A stretch of DNA of 64,000 nucleotides, taken from NCBI GenBank assembly GCA_021769865.1, contig JAETSB010000002.1:1-64000 (forward strand). The letters run 5' to 3'. Positions 43,088 to 52,704 of this stretch are shown piece after piece (positions within the stretch are counted from its first letter, which is position 1; each line of letters opens with the position of its first letter). The position numbers and the translations under genes were made by a program. The notes below the pieces were generated by a model. That model was not told the origin of the DNA and searched no databases. It saw only the letters and a program-made list of their open reading frames with translations. This DNA comes from Oscillospiraceae bacterium (lineage in GTDB: Bacteria; Bacillota; Clostridia; Oscillospirales; Oscillospiraceae).

Positions 43088-45379
43088 TCAGCGGAAGTCC
43101 CCGCCCACCTCAATGGCGCGGATGACGCCGTCCTCGCTGGCGTACATGTCGCACTTCTGGGCATAGGCGTGGGCAATGTCCACCACGCTCCTGCCGCCGG
43201 AGGCGGAGATCCACTCCCGGGTGTCCTTGTTATAGGCCATGACGGTGACGGGGATGCTGTAGGTCCGGCCGTCCACCGTGACGGCGCTCTCGCCGCTCCA
43301 GGCGGTGTTGGGCACGTCCTTCAGGGCGGTGAGGGGCTTGAGGCTGGAGAAGCCGGTGCCGTCGTTGGACTCCACCGCCGCCACATACACGCCTCCGGCG
43401 ATGTCGTAGTTGGTGCGGAAGTAATCCGTTACCTGGCCCTGGTCGTTGAAGATGGCGATGCGGCGGATATCCCGGTCGTCTATCGTGACGGAGGTGCGGC
43501 CGTAGAGGGTCGCGCCTCTGCCGACGGCGCCCAGGACGATGACGTCTACCTGGCCCGCCCAGTTGGTGTGGGCGTAGCTGATCTCGCCGTTGGGAATGGG
43601 ACCGGCCCCCAAATCGCTGAGGCTGAGGGTCTCGATGCCGTTGGTGGTGTAGCGGAAGACGCTGACGGTCTCCGCCAGGTTGCTGCTGCCGATGCGCCGT
43701 TTCTCCAGGTCCAGCGCGCCGGAGACGCCGCCGCCCAGGCGGACCAGGCCGATGGCGTTCTTCCCGGTGGAGGTGACCCGGACCAGGCGGTTCTGCATCC
43801 GGGCCAGCTCCTCCTGACGGAACTGGCTGGTGCGGTCCGTGTAGGACTCGCCCAGATCCACGGTGCCCTTGATCTCAATGCCGCAGAGGAGCTCCACCGT
43901 GGCGCTGGTGCCGGAGATGGAGGTGGCGATGCCGATGGCGTTGGCGTTGGCCCCGGCGGTGCCGGGCTTCACCGCGCCGGCCACCTTGTTGTCCTCCGTC
44001 AGCAGCAGGGTGATCTGGTCCCCGGGACGGAACTTGGCCAGGGTGGACTGAGCCGTGGGCAGCACGTCGAAGTCACAGCCCAGAAGGCGGAGGCTGGTGG
44101 GCTCCGTGGGACTGGGGGCGCAGGACTCATAGTAGCCTGTCAGCTTGGTGTCGCAGACCCGGATGGTGTTGGTAGAGCTGGCGTAGGTGGCCACGTCGTA
44201 GGGCCGCATGTCCTTGGCGTTGGCCCGGCAGCCGTTTTTGTAAATCGTGTAGCCGCCCACGCCGCCGGTGAGGGAGTCGAAGCCCTTGACGGAGTTCTTC
44301 TCGTAGACAATGACAGCCTCGGTGGAGCTGTCGCCGCCGCCGATGAAGATGAATTCCACGTTTCCGGCGGTACCCAGGTACAGCGTCAGGGACGTGCCGG
44401 GGTTCACCCAGGACCGGGCCTCGCTCCAGGTGGTCTCTGCGCCGTTGCGGTAGACCTTGGTGCCGGAGGTGACGTTGTATTTGGTGCCGGAGCGGTCCGT
44501 GATGAGATTGGCCTCGGCCTTGGCCACGGTGACGACGCGGCTGGTGCCCAGGGCGTCGGGCAGGAAGGTGCGGACCTTCTGGCCCTCCAGCACCAGCGTG
44601 CCCTTCAGGCCGTTGAGAGAGCCGTTGGAGGCCTTGTCCCCGGCCATCTGGTAGATGGACCCGTCGGAGAAGAGCATGGCGGTCTCCTTGCCGTCGGGGC
44701 CCCGGGCGTTGGAGGACACCAGGACCATGTCGCTCTTGGTGGTCAGCCCGGCGGCGGTGAGGAAGCTGCCGCCGCCTTCCCCCTGGACGTCCGCCCGGAG
44801 GAGGTTGTTGAAGAGGACGGCGGCGTCGCTGCGGCTGAGGGGGGCGTTGCCCTTGGTGGTGTCCACGCCGTCGGTGAGGCCGATGGAGGCGGCGAAGGAC
44901 AGGTAACTGTCCGGCCACACGCCGCCGATGTTCTCGTCCTTATACCCCAGGACCCGGAGGAGGATGGTGGCCGCCTGGCCCAGGGTGACGGTGCGGTCCG
45001 GGTAGAACTTGCCGTCGGAGAAGCCGGAGATGGCCTTTTTCCCCTTGGAGGCCATGTTGATGTAGGCCGCCGCCCAGTGGGAGGGCTTCACATCCGGGTA
45101 GACGGTGACGGTGCGGTAGAGGCCCAGCTCGTCCTCGGCGTTCAGGGCGCAGACCACCATCTTGCAGAACTGGGCCCGGGTGAGCTGGCCGTTGGGGCGG
45201 AAGTTGCCGTCGGAAAAGCCGTCCATGACGCCCATCAGCCGCAGGGACTCCACCTGGGCGTAGGCGTCCCCGCCCAGGTCGTAGAAGCGGTTGGCGGGCG
45301 GCGCGGCCTGGGCGGGCAGGACCAGCAGGGACGCCGCCATGGCCGCCAGGAGCAGCAGGGACAAAACGCGTTTTTTCAT
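43088..45379 (-). CDS. SLH-domain surface protein co-transcribed with a MacAB transporter
   Basis: A 763-aa exported protein: signal peptide to about residue 26 (ends LPAQAA), three SLH repeats over about 30-200 ([47 protein letters not shown]...LSRSDAA), then a long beta-rich region without known enzyme motif. SLH binding to cell-wall polymer is established for the family. It begins 13 nt after the MacB-like permease, so it is made with the transporter and may help build or cap an envelope structure next to it. AGGAGG precedes the ATG. Confidence 0.9.
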   Translation of the reverse strand: MKKRVLSLLLLAAMAASLLVLPAQAAPPANRFYDLGGDAYAQVESLRLMGVMDGFSDGNFRPNGQLTRAQFCKMVVCALNAEDELGLYRTVTVYPDVKPSHWAAAYINMASKGKKAISGFSDGKFYPDRTVTLGQAATILLRVLGYKDENIGGVWPDSYLSFAASIGLTDGVDTTKGNAPLSRSDAAVLFNNLLRADVQGEGGGSFLTAAGLTTKSDMVLVSSNARGPDGKETAMLFSDGSIYQMAGDKASNGSLNGLKGTLVLEGQKVRTFLPDALGTSRVVTVAKAEANLITDRSGTKYNVTSGTKVYRNGAETTWSEARSWVNPGTSLTLYLGTAGNVEFIFIGGGDSSTEAVIVYEKNSVKGFDSLTGGVGGYTIYKNGCRANAKDMRPYDVATYASSTNTIRVCDTKLTGYYESCAPSPTEPTSLRLLGCDFDVLPTAQSTLAKFRPGDQITLLLTEDNKVAGAVKPGTAGANANAIGIATSISGTSATVELLCGIEIKGTVDLGESYTDRTSQFRQEELARMQNRLVRVTSTGKNAIGLVRLGGGVSGALDLEKRRIGSSNLAETVSVFRYTTNGIETLSLSDLGAGPIPNGEISYAHTNWAGQVDVIVLGAVGRGATLYGRTSVTIDDRDIRRIAIFNDQGQVTDYFRTNYDIAGGVYVAAVESNDGTGFSSLKPLTALKDVPNTAWSGESAVTVDGRTYSIPVTVMAYNKDTREWISASGGRSVVDIAHAYAQKCDMYASEDGVIRAIEVGGDFR

Positions 45380-45392
45380 AGTCTTCCTCCTA

Positions 45393-46652
45393 TTACTCAG
45401 CCCGGAGCGCTTCCACGGGCTGGAGCTTGGATGCCTTGATAGCGGGATAGCTGCCGAAGATGAGGCCCAGCAGCACCGAGAAGCCCAGGGCCCCCGCCGT
45501 CACGCTGGCGGAGGGGTAGATGGTCATCTGGAAGAGCAGGTTTCCCGCCACATAGCAGCCCAGGGTGCCGATCAAAATGCCGATGATGCCGCCGATGCCG
45601 CAGAGCATGGCCGCCTCGATCAAAAACTGGGTGACGATGCTGCTCCGCTGGGCGCCGATGGCCCGGCGGATGCCGATCTCCCGGGTTCGCTCCGTCACCG
45701 TCACCAGCATGATGTTCATGATGCCGATGCCACCCACCAGAAGGGAGATGGCGGCGATGCCCCCCAGCACCAGGGAGATCATGCCCATCTGCTCGTTCAT
45801 GTACTGAAGCCCGCGGTCGTCGGGGCTGACGTAGGAGTCGCTGGTGGAGGGGTCGATCAGTCCCTTCAAAAAGCCCCGGACGCGGGTGGCCACCTCGGTC
45901 GTGGAGACGCCGTCCCGGGCCTTGATGATGAAGTTCTCGATCCGGTCGCCCCCCAGGAGCCGGCGGGCGGTGTAGGGCAGGAGGATGAAGTTGTCGATGA
46001 AGCTGTTCTGGGCGCTGCTTCCGGTGAGGCGGGGGGCATAGACCCCCACCACCTCAAAGCTCTGCCCGTTGAGCTGGAGGACCTTGCCCACCGGGTCCGC
46101 GGAGTCGAAAAACGCCTCCGCCGCCTGGGAGCCCAGGACGCAAACCTGGTTGTACCGCTCCACGTCCAGCTCGCTGAGATCCCGGCCCTTGGTGATGGTC
46201 AGATTGTTGCAGGCGCTGTACTGGTCGCTGACGTAATACACGTCGGGGGGCATCTGGCCGGTCTGGGTCTCCCAGTCCCATTGGAAGTTGGCGGAGTTTT
46301 TGGTGCCGTAGACCACGTTGACGCTGGCATAGGCCTCCGGCGTGATGCCCACGACGTATTGGGGAATGGACTTGCAGTAGGCGTACAGGTCCGGGAAGTA
46401 GTCCTTTCCCACGCTGACGGCGTTCCCGTTCTCGTCCACCTCGTACATGTAGTTGTAGATGTTCACCGTGATTTTGTTGCTGCCCATGGCGGAGAACTGC
46501 TCCATGGTTTTCGCCGCGTAGCCGCTCATCACCGAGACGATGGTCATGACGGCGGCAATGCCGATGATGACGCCCAGCATGGTCAGCATGGACCGGCCCT
46601 TTTTTCCGATGATGGATTTCCAGGCCATTTTCACTGCCTGACGGATGTTCAA
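45393..46652 (-). CDS. MacB-like ABC transporter permease
   Basis: A 419-aa permease: one N-terminal membrane helix, a large extracytoplasmic MacB_PCD domain (about 45-280) and three C-terminal helices with the FtsX signature (LLVGGIGIMNIMLVTVTERT, then REIGIRRAIGAQRSSI). These proteins drive export or envelope mechanotransmission rather than import. The start is TTG 46652, preceded by AGGAGGTGG; it overlaps the ATPase stop by 4 nt (TTGA). Works with the ATPase and the MacA-like adaptor encoded upstream. Confidence 0.93.
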   Translation of the reverse strand: MNIRQAVKMAWKSIIGKKGRSMLTMLGVIIGIAAVMTIVSVMSGYAAKTMEQFSAMGSNKITVNIYNYMYEVDENGNAVSVGKDYFPDLYAYCKSIPQYVVGITPEAYASVNVVYGTKNSANFQWDWETQTGQMPPDVYYVSDQYSACNNLTITKGRDLSELDVERYNQVCVLGSQAAEAFFDSADPVGKVLQLNGQSFEVVGVYAPRLTGSSAQNSFIDNFILLPYTARRLLGGDRIENFIIKARDGVSTTEVATRVRGFLKGLIDPSTSDSYVSPDDRGLQYMNEQMGMISLVLGGIAAISLLVGGIGIMNIMLVTVTERTREIGIRRAIGAQRSSIVTQFLIEAAMLCGIGGIIGILIGTLGCYVAGNLLFQMTIYPSASVTAGALGFSVLLGLIFGSYPAIKASKLQPVEALRAE

Positions 46653-47350
46653 AGCCAGTCCACCTCCTGTTCCCTGTCCTCCACGATCTTGCCGTCCTGG
46701 AGGCGCACACAGCGGCGGGCCGTGGCGGCGATGCCGTTGTCGTGGGTGATGAGGATGACCGTCGTCCCCTCCCGGTTCAGCTGCTGGAGGAACTCCAGCA
46801 CCTCGTGGCCCGTCCGGGAGTCCAGGGCGCCGGTGGGCTCGTCGGCCATGATAATGGGGGGCTTGGTGGCGATGGCCCGGGCGATGGCCACCCGCTGCTG
46901 CTGGCCGCCGGACATCTCCGTGGGCTTGTGCTTGATTCGCTTGGCAAGCCCCACCCGGTCCAGGGCGGCCAGCGCCATGTCATAGCGGTCGTCGGCCCGG
47001 ATGCCCTGGTAGATCAGGGGCAGCTCCACGTTCTCCAGCACCGTCAGGGTCTGAATCAGGTTGTACTGCTGGAAGATAAAGCCGATCTCCTTGTTGCGGA
47101 TGCGGCTGAGCTCCTTGTCCGTCAGCTCCCGGACGTCGGTGCCCTCCAGGAGGTAGTCCCCCCGGGTGGGGATGTCCAGGCAGCCCAGGACGTTCATCAT
47201 GGTGGACTTGCCGGAGCCCGACTGGCCCACGATGGCCACGAACTCGCCCTTTTCGACGGTGAGCGTCACTCCGTCCAGGGCCCGGACCTCGCTCTCAAGA
47301 CCCTCGCCGTAGATCTTGAAGATGTTCCTCAACTCAATCAGATTTGCCAT
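46649..47350 (-). CDS. MacB/LolD-type ABC ATPase
   Basis: A 233-aa ATPase with Walker A VGQSGSGKSTMMN, Q-loop FIFQQYNLIQTLT, signature MSGGQQQRVAIARAI and Walker B IIMADEPTGALD. High similarity in pattern to the LolD/MacB nucleotide-binding group that pairs with FtsX-like permeases. It begins one nucleotide after the adaptor stop codon and overlaps the permease start, so all three subunits are coupled. Confidence 0.96.
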   Translation of the reverse strand: MANLIELRNIFKIYGEGLESEVRALDGVTLTVEKGEFVAIVGQSGSGKSTMMNVLGCLDIPTRGDYLLEGTDVRELTDKELSRIRNKEIGFIFQQYNLIQTLTVLENVELPLIYQGIRADDRYDMALAALDRVGLAKRIKHKPTEMSGGQQQRVAIARAIATKPPIIMADEPTGALDSRTGHEVLEFLQQLNREGTTVILITHDNGIAATARRCVRLQDGKIVEDREQEVDWL

Positions 47351-47351
47351 A

Positions 47352-49046
47352 TCAGTAACCCCAGGGATTGGCCGTCTGGATCTGGGTGAAGACCTCGGTG
47401 CCTTCCTCCACGCCGGACTTGATCTCCACGTTGTAGTTGTCGGAGATGCCGATTTCCACGGCCACCGGCCAGAAGCCCTCGGGAATCGTCTCGTCGGCCA
47501 TGATGCCTTCCACCGCGTTGTCCGGCCGGTCGCCCTTCACATAGACCACGGTCAGGGTCTCGCCCTCCTCCGTGGAGACGGTGCGGACGGACTGGAGGGG
47601 CAGCACCAGGCAGTTGTCGTTTTCGCTGGCGGTGAGCTTGTAGTTGATGTAGCTGTTGACCTGGAGGGTCTCCTCCGTGTTGTCCACGGAGATGACCATG
47701 GGATAGGTGGCCACGCCGTTGTTGATGGTGCTGGAGAGGCTGACGCTCTCCACCATTCCCATGGCCGTGGTGCCCCACTGGTCCAGGTCCACCATGGTGC
47801 CCGCCTGGACGGCGCTGACGTTCCGCTCGTCCACGGTGGCGTTGACGATCAGGGAGGAGGTGTCCGAGATGGTGACCACCGTGGTGTTGGCGGCGATCTC
47901 GTCTCCGGGCTTCATGGTCAGCCCGATGACCTTGCCCGCGATGGAGGCCACGGCGCTGCAGTTTGCCAGGTTCTTCTCGGCGGTCTCCAGGGTTTTCTGG
48001 GCCTCGTCCAGGCTCTGCTGGGCGGAGAAGATCTCCGCCTCGCTGTCCTCGCCGTCCACCCGGACCAGCACCTGCCCGGCGCTGACCTGGAGGAAGTCCA
48101 CCAGGGAGCTGGAGAGCACGGTGCCGTTGACGGTGGATTTCAGATCGCCGGTGCGGTAGTACTCCAGCTTGCCGGGCTCATAGGGGTAGATGGTCTCGCC
48201 GTCCTCGGTGGTCACGGTGGCGGAGGCCGCCATCTCGGCGGTGAGGGCTCCCTCGTTTTCCACCAGAATGTCGGCGGAGAAGAGCTTGGTTCCCTCCGGG
48301 GTGATGCGGCTGACCATGTGGACCGCCTCCACCGTGCCGGGGAGGGAGCTCATCAGGGCGGGAATGGACACGTCCATGCTCTGGCCCTGATGGATCATGC
48401 CCTCGTAGGCGTAGCTGTAGTACTGGGTGAGCCGCAGGCGGGTGTCGTCCGCCAGCACGGCCAGCTTCTGTTCCTTGCTGATGGTGTCGCCGGGGTTCAG
48501 GTCCACCACCTCCATCAGCTTGCCGGAGTAGCCCGCCGCCAGGTTCAGCCCGGCCACGTCCTTCAGAAGGGCGTTGAGCTGCTTCTCCCGGCCCAGCACG
48601 TCCTGCCGGGCCTTGTCCACGGCGGTGCGGGCGGCGTCGGAGTCGATGACAAAGAGGGGAGTTCCCGGTTCTACCGTGTCGCCCTCGCTGACGAAGACCT
48701 CGGATACCGTACCCGTGGTGGCGATGGTGATGGTCTCGCTGTCCTTGGCCTTGGTCAGCCCGCTGCCCTCCACGGTGGAGGTGATGGAGTTGTACTGCAC
48801 CACGTCGGTGAGGACCTCGGTCTCGTCCCCGCCCTTCTTGGCGGACAGGAACTTCCAGACCCCCAGGCCGACGGCGATGAGGATCAGGAGGAAGATGAAC
48901 CACCGGACGATTTTCCGGCGCTTCTTCCGGGGCATGCCCTTCCACTTTTTCCAAAGGGAGGTCTTTTCCGCCGTCTCCGGCGCGGGAGGCGGGGCGGCCG
49001 TCTGAACGGCCGCGGTCTGCTGTTCGCGATCCATGACTTCTGACAT
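47352..49046 (-). CDS. MacA/HlyD-type membrane-fusion adaptor
   Basis: A 564-aa adaptor, longer than the roughly 370 of E. coli MacA. An N-terminal cytosolic stretch (Ala/Pro-rich, then basic KKRRKIVRW) is followed by a membrane helix at about 48-70, a lipoyl/barrel-sandwich domain, a helical hairpin (SAQQSLDEAQKTLETAEKNL) and beta-barrel domains. In a cell without outer membrane such adaptors link the pump to the cell wall rather than to TolC. First gene of a four-gene operon with its own dyad-containing promoter. Start ATG 49046 after AAGGAG. Confidence 0.9.
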   Translation of the reverse strand: MSEVMDREQQTAAVQTAAPPPAPETAEKTSLWKKWKGMPRKKRRKIVRWFIFLLILIAVGLGVWKFLSAKKGGDETEVLTDVVQYNSITSTVEGSGLTKAKDSETITIATTGTVSEVFVSEGDTVEPGTPLFVIDSDAARTAVDKARQDVLGREKQLNALLKDVAGLNLAAGYSGKLMEVVDLNPGDTISKEQKLAVLADDTRLRLTQYYSYAYEGMIHQGQSMDVSIPALMSSLPGTVEAVHMVSRITPEGTKLFSADILVENEGALTAEMAASATVTTEDGETIYPYEPGKLEYYRTGDLKSTVNGTVLSSSLVDFLQVSAGQVLVRVDGEDSEAEIFSAQQSLDEAQKTLETAEKNLANCSAVASIAGKVIGLTMKPGDEIAANTTVVTISDTSSLIVNATVDERNVSAVQAGTMVDLDQWGTTAMGMVESVSLSSTINNGVATYPMVISVDNTEETLQVNSYINYKLTASENDNCLVLPLQSVRTVSTEEGETLTVVYVKGDRPDNAVEGIMADETIPEGFWPVAVEIGISDNYNVEIKSGVEEGTEVFTQIQTANPWGY

Positions 49047-49349
49047 AGGCGTTCTCCTTCACAGGCTGGATGGAATTTCCGAGACGGCGGTCCCCTCCGG
49101 GACTCCGCCGTGATAGCGGCACAGGAACAGGGTAACAGGGTTTGGCATCAAAACTGTATCATTGATACTAGAACAGTTTGCCAGGGAAAACAACAACAAA
49201 ACGGTTACAGATTTCTTAAGATTTTCTGAAGATTTGGAAAACAAGTCCCTGTAAGTCAGACGTTTGAAGGAATGGAAAGGTTTCGGGAAAACCTGCACAA
49301 AAATATGGAGACGGAGGCGGGAATTTCCGTCAAAGGGCTCTCCAGGAAA
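49047..49349. promoter_or_regulatory. MacA upstream region, no gene
   Basis: About 300 nt with lower GC. Holds the promoter and nested dyads at 49143-49193, plus a GC dyad (GGCGG...CCGCC) near 49085-49110 in the leader. No open frame with a ribosome-binding site was found. Confidence 0.5.
49157..49193 (-). promoter_or_regulatory. Promoter of the MacA-MacB-SLH operon with operator dyad
   Basis: Minus strand: TTGTTT (49193-49188), 17-nt spacer, TAGTAT (49170-49165). The perfect dyad GTATC-ATT-GATAC (49157-49169) covers the -10, and outer arms TGGC...GCCA with AAACTG...CAGTTT flank it. Confidence 0.6.
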
Positions 49350-49374
49350 AAACCGCCCCATTTCGGGGCGGTTT
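49350..49374. terminator. Terminator of the TRAP operon
   Basis: 10-bp stem AAACCGCCCC / GGGGCGGTTT; six T on the minus strand. Confidence 0.85.
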
Positions 49375-49385
49375 GAAAGAGAAGC

Positions 49386-51425
49386 TCAGGCGCTTGCAAG
49401 GCCCTTCTTTGCCATGGCCCGCTGATAAAGTACCATGGCCGCCAGGGCCGCGAGGCCCGCCACGTCCGTGGCGGAGCCGGGGATCATCATGGCCAGGCCC
49501 GCGATTACCAAGGCGAACCGCATCCACTTGGGGATGGGGCGGAACAGGTAGCCGTTCAGCGCCGCGGCCACGCCGAAGATGCCAAGCAGGGCGCTGATGA
49601 CGATCTGCACCACCTGGAACACGCTGGTCACGTCCACGAAGAGCATGGCCGGGCTGTAAGCGAAGATATAGGGGACGATGAAGGCGGCGATGGCCAGCTT
49701 TGTGGCGTTGACGCCGGTCTTCATGGGGTCGGATTTGGCGATGGCGCTGCCGGCGTAGGCCGCCAGGGCCACGGGGGGCGTAATGTCCGCCACGATGCCG
49801 AAGTAGAACACGAAGAAGTGGGCGGGGATCTTGCCGATGCCCAGCTGGATCAGGATGGGGGCGCAGGTGGAGGCCATGATGCAGTAGTTGGCCGTGGTGG
49901 GCACGCCCATGCCCAGCACGATGCAGCACAGCATGGTCAAAAACAGGGCGATAAACAGGGAGACCGGCGGATAGGGGATCATGTTGCTGATGTTGATGAC
50001 GCCGTTGATGAGCTTGGAGGCCAGGCCCGTCACCGTGATGCACCCGGCCACCATGCCCGCCATGGAGCAGGCCACGGCCACGGTGATGCAGCTCCGGCCG
50101 CCGGCCTCCAGGGAATTGACGATCATGGAGGCGGTGTCCTTCACGAAGTGGACCGCGAAGCCCTCGTCATGCTGGTCCCGGCTGTCGGTAAACATATGGG
50201 GCAGGCTCACCAGGATGGCCAGCAGGATGGCGATGGAGGCGGAGTACTGGAGGGTCCGGGCGCCGGTGGAGACCATCCACACCAGGACCACCAGGGGGAG
50301 AAGCAGGTAGATGCTGCGGATCAACACGCCGAACTTGGGCAGCTGGTCCCGGGGGATGCCCTTGAGATTCAGGCGGCGGGCCTCCAGGTGGACCGCCAGG
50401 AAGATGCCGGTGAAGTACAGCAATGCGGGGAGGATGGCCTTCACCGCCACGTTGGCGTAGGTGGTGTCCATGTACTCCGCCATGAGGAAGGCCGCCGCGC
50501 CCATGATGGGGGGCATAATCTGCCCGCCGGTGGAGGCCGCCGCCTCCACCGCCCCGGCGAACTCGCCCTGGTAGCCGGTGCGCTTCATCATGGGAATGGT
50601 GACGGAGCCGGTGGTGACGGTGTTGCCCACGGAGGAGCCGGACACCATGCCGCACAGGGCGGAGGAGATGACCGCCACCTTGGCGGGGCCGCCGGAGGTG
50701 CTGCCCGCCAGGGAGTTGGCCAGATCAATGAAGAAGTTGGAGATGCCCGTCCGCTCCAGAAACGCGCCGAAGATGATGAACACGGCGATGAACTTGGCGC
50801 AGACCTGAATGGGCGTCGCCATGACGCCGGAGGTGCCGTAGAACAGGGTGTAGATGACCCGGGCCAGGTTCTGGCCGCTGGCAAAGGTGTAGATCAGCAG
50901 CGCGCCCACCACGCACAGAATGGGCAGGCCCACGCAGCGGCGGCAGAGCTCCGCCAGGACCAGGATCGCCACGACGCCGATGGCCAGATAGAACCAGGCA
51001 TTGGGAATGGCGTTCTCGCTGGCGGGGTTGATCTTGGCGGCGCTGGTGATGACCATGACCAGGGAGTTGTAGTTGACGCAGTAATAGAAAAAGGAACCCG
51101 CCCCCAGCAGCATCAGCACGATGTCATACCAGGGCATGGAGTTGGGCTTCACGTGGTCCTTCCGGGCGGGATAGGTGAGATAGCCCATGACGGTAATGAG
51201 CCCCAGAAAGGAGGTCAGCCGGATGGGCAGGTCCCAGGTGCAGAACAGGGTGGACCAGATGCAATACAGGGAGAACAGGGCCATGACCACGCTGACGACC
51301 GCCTTGGGCGTACCCTCCCAGATGCGGGTGGCAGACTCCCGGTCATACTTCCGCATGACCTCGTCCATGTCCGCCGCAGTGCCGATTTCCACGTCGGGAA
51401 GGTTGTTCTTGTCTTTCTCGCTCAT
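49386..51425 (-). CDS. TRAP transporter fused 4TM/12TM permease (TAXI type)
   Basis: A 679-aa membrane protein that fuses the small and large TRAP permease subunits. An acidic cytosolic N-terminus (about 1-35) precedes four helices, followed by the DctM-like part with FGAFLERTGISNFFIDLANS, AVISSALCGMVSGSSVGNTV and GMGVPTTANYCIMASTCAP repeats typical of the sodium-coupled ion-transporter superfamily. It imports organic acids using an ion gradient, with the TAXI binding lipoprotein encoded just upstream. AAGGAG sets ATG 51425. Two hairpins lie between the genes. Confidence 0.95.
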   Translation of the reverse strand: MSEKDKNNLPDVEIGTAADMDEVMRKYDRESATRIWEGTPKAVVSVVMALFSLYCIWSTLFCTWDLPIRLTSFLGLITVMGYLTYPARKDHVKPNSMPWYDIVLMLLGAGSFFYYCVNYNSLVMVITSAAKINPASENAIPNAWFYLAIGVVAILVLAELCRRCVGLPILCVVGALLIYTFASGQNLARVIYTLFYGTSGVMATPIQVCAKFIAVFIIFGAFLERTGISNFFIDLANSLAGSTSGGPAKVAVISSALCGMVSGSSVGNTVTTGSVTIPMMKRTGYQGEFAGAVEAAASTGGQIMPPIMGAAAFLMAEYMDTTYANVAVKAILPALLYFTGIFLAVHLEARRLNLKGIPRDQLPKFGVLIRSIYLLLPLVVLVWMVSTGARTLQYSASIAILLAILVSLPHMFTDSRDQHDEGFAVHFVKDTASMIVNSLEAGGRSCITVAVACSMAGMVAGCITVTGLASKLINGVINISNMIPYPPVSLFIALFLTMLCCIVLGMGVPTTANYCIMASTCAPILIQLGIGKIPAHFFVFYFGIVADITPPVALAAYAGSAIAKSDPMKTGVNATKLAIAAFIVPYIFAYSPAMLFVDVTSVFQVVQIVISALLGIFGVAAALNGYLFRPIPKWMRFALVIAGLAMMIPGSATDVAGLAALAAMVLYQRAMAKKGLASA

Positions 51426-51491
51426 AGAATCGTACTCCTTATTAAAATAAACATCCACGCATTTTAAAAAACAAAAATGGTCCTTGCCGTA

Positions 51492-51556
51492 TTGAAGGGG
51501 CGGCGATGAAAACCGCCCTTTCAATGCGGCAAGGGCCGCATCAAGCGGCCCTTGCC
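51492..51556 (-). promoter_or_regulatory. Two intergenic hairpins between binding protein and permease
   Basis: Perfect 12-bp stem GGCAAGGGCCGC-ATCAA-GCGGCCCTTGCC (51528-51556), then a second stem TTGAAGGGGCGG / CCGCCCTTTCAA with one mismatch (51492-51523). Neither has a clear T tract, so partial termination or 3'-end protection of the upstream cistron is likely. Confidence 0.65.
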
Positions 51557-51577
51557 AAAGCTGGCTCGGGTGAGGGA

Positions 51578-52639
51578 TCAATAAGTCCCGGCGGGGATGG
51601 TGTAGGCGCTGTAGTAGGGGGAGGACTCCAGCAGGGCGTTGGTGTGCTCCTCATCCAGGCTGACCAGGTACACGGGACCGCTGGTGGCCAGGTCCACGAT
51701 GGCGGTGGTGGGCGCGCCGGCCACCACGAAGGCCGCGTCGATCTTCTTGTCCTTCAGGCTGTCCGCGCTGTCGCCGAAGCCCTGGTACACGGGGCTGATG
51801 CCGGTGTCGGGGTCGATGTCATAGGCGCCCAGCACGTCCACGGCGTTGAACCACACGCCGGAGCCCCGGTCGCCGATGGAGACGGATTTGCCCGCCAGGT
51901 CGGCCACGGACTTGATGTCGGGGTTGGTGGTGACGATCTGCACCTGCTCCATGTAGAGGGCGGCCACCACGGAGAAGTTCTCCACCTTGGCGTCGAAGAG
52001 GCGCTCGCCGTTGTAGGCGTAGCTCATGACGTCGGACTGGACGAAGCCCAGCTGGATATCACCGGCGGCCAGGTCCTCGATGTTGGCCTTGGAGCCGCCG
52101 GAGGTGACGGCGGTGACGGAGACGCTGGTGTTGTTGGAGATATAGCTGGAGAGTACGCCGCCGAAGGCGTAGTAGGTGCCGGACTCGCCGCCGGTGCCGA
52201 AGGTCAGGGACTTGGAGTCGCCGGAGCCGGCGCCGTCCTTCACGGAAGCAACCTCTTTGCCCTTCTCGGCGAAGTACTTGGCCGCGCCGGGGTGATAGGG
52301 CACGGAGGTGACGGAGGAGGCGAAGTCCAGGTCCAGCTCGCCGCCCTTGGCGTGCTGCTCGGTGATGGTGGGGATGTTTTCAAAGATGGCGGCGGTCAGG
52401 GCGTAGATGTCGTCCTCGGGCACGTCGTCCCGGGCGATGACCACGGCGCCCACGGCCACGGTGTTGGTGTCCTCGGCGATGGCGGAGGCGCCGGAGTTAT
52501 CGGAGCTTCCGGAATCGGCGGGAGCGCTGGTATCAGCAGGAGCGGAATCGCCGCCGGTGGAGCCGGTGTCGCCGCCGCAGCCGGCAAGGAGCATGGCCAG
52601 CATGAGAACAGCCATCAGCAGAGAGAATTTCTTTTTCAT
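51578..52639 (-). CDS. TAXI-family TRAP solute-binding lipoprotein, apparently circularly permuted
   Basis: A 353-aa lipoprotein (signal peptide, lipobox LAGC with Cys21, then a Gly/Ser/Ala/Asp linker to about 50). Residues 144-353 are the normal TAXI body: LTFGTGGESGTYYAFGG, LGFVQSDVMSYAYNG, SVSIGDRGSGVW, FVVAGAPTTAI, ending SAYTIPAGTY. In ordinary TAXI proteins the chain then continues with a segment like DVETVAVMAMLV...LHPGAERYF. Here that segment is instead at residues 56-125 (EDTNTVAVGAVVIARDDVPE ... VPYHPGAAKYF), ahead of the body. So the order is C-segment, short linker, N-segment. It captures the substrate for the adjacent permease. Start ATG 52639 after AGAGGAAG. Confidence 0.9.
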   Translation of the reverse strand: MKKKFSLLMAVLMLAMLLAGCGGDTGSTGGDSAPADTSAPADSGSSDNSGASAIAEDTNTVAVGAVVIARDDVPEDDIYALTAAIFENIPTITEQHAKGGELDLDFASSVTSVPYHPGAAKYFAEKGKEVASVKDGAGSGDSKSLTFGTGGESGTYYAFGGVLSSYISNNTSVSVTAVTSGGSKANIEDLAAGDIQLGFVQSDVMSYAYNGERLFDAKVENFSVVAALYMEQVQIVTTNPDIKSVADLAGKSVSIGDRGSGVWFNAVDVLGAYDIDPDTGISPVYQGFGDSADSLKDKKIDAAFVVAGAPTTAIVDLATSGPVYLVSLDEEHTNALLESSPYYSAYTIPAGTY

Positions 52640-52685
52640 CGTTCTTCCTCTTTTCAGGATTGGATTTTGCAGAAGTTACACACAA

Positions 52686-52698
52686 CTCTTGCAAGTAT
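52686..52698. repeat. 13-bp motif CTCTTGCAAGTAT, copy 1
   Basis: Lies at the predicted 5' end of the TAXI mRNA. The same 13 bases recur at 53663-53675; shorter TTGCAAG/CTTGCA variants lie at 52762-52788. Confidence 0.6.
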
Positions 52699-52704
52699 GC
52701 GAAT

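Noticed and set aside
45393..49046. Antibiotic resistance call for the MacAB-type pump
   Set aside because: The family also exports peptides, lipids and signals; nothing in the sequence points to a drug substrate.
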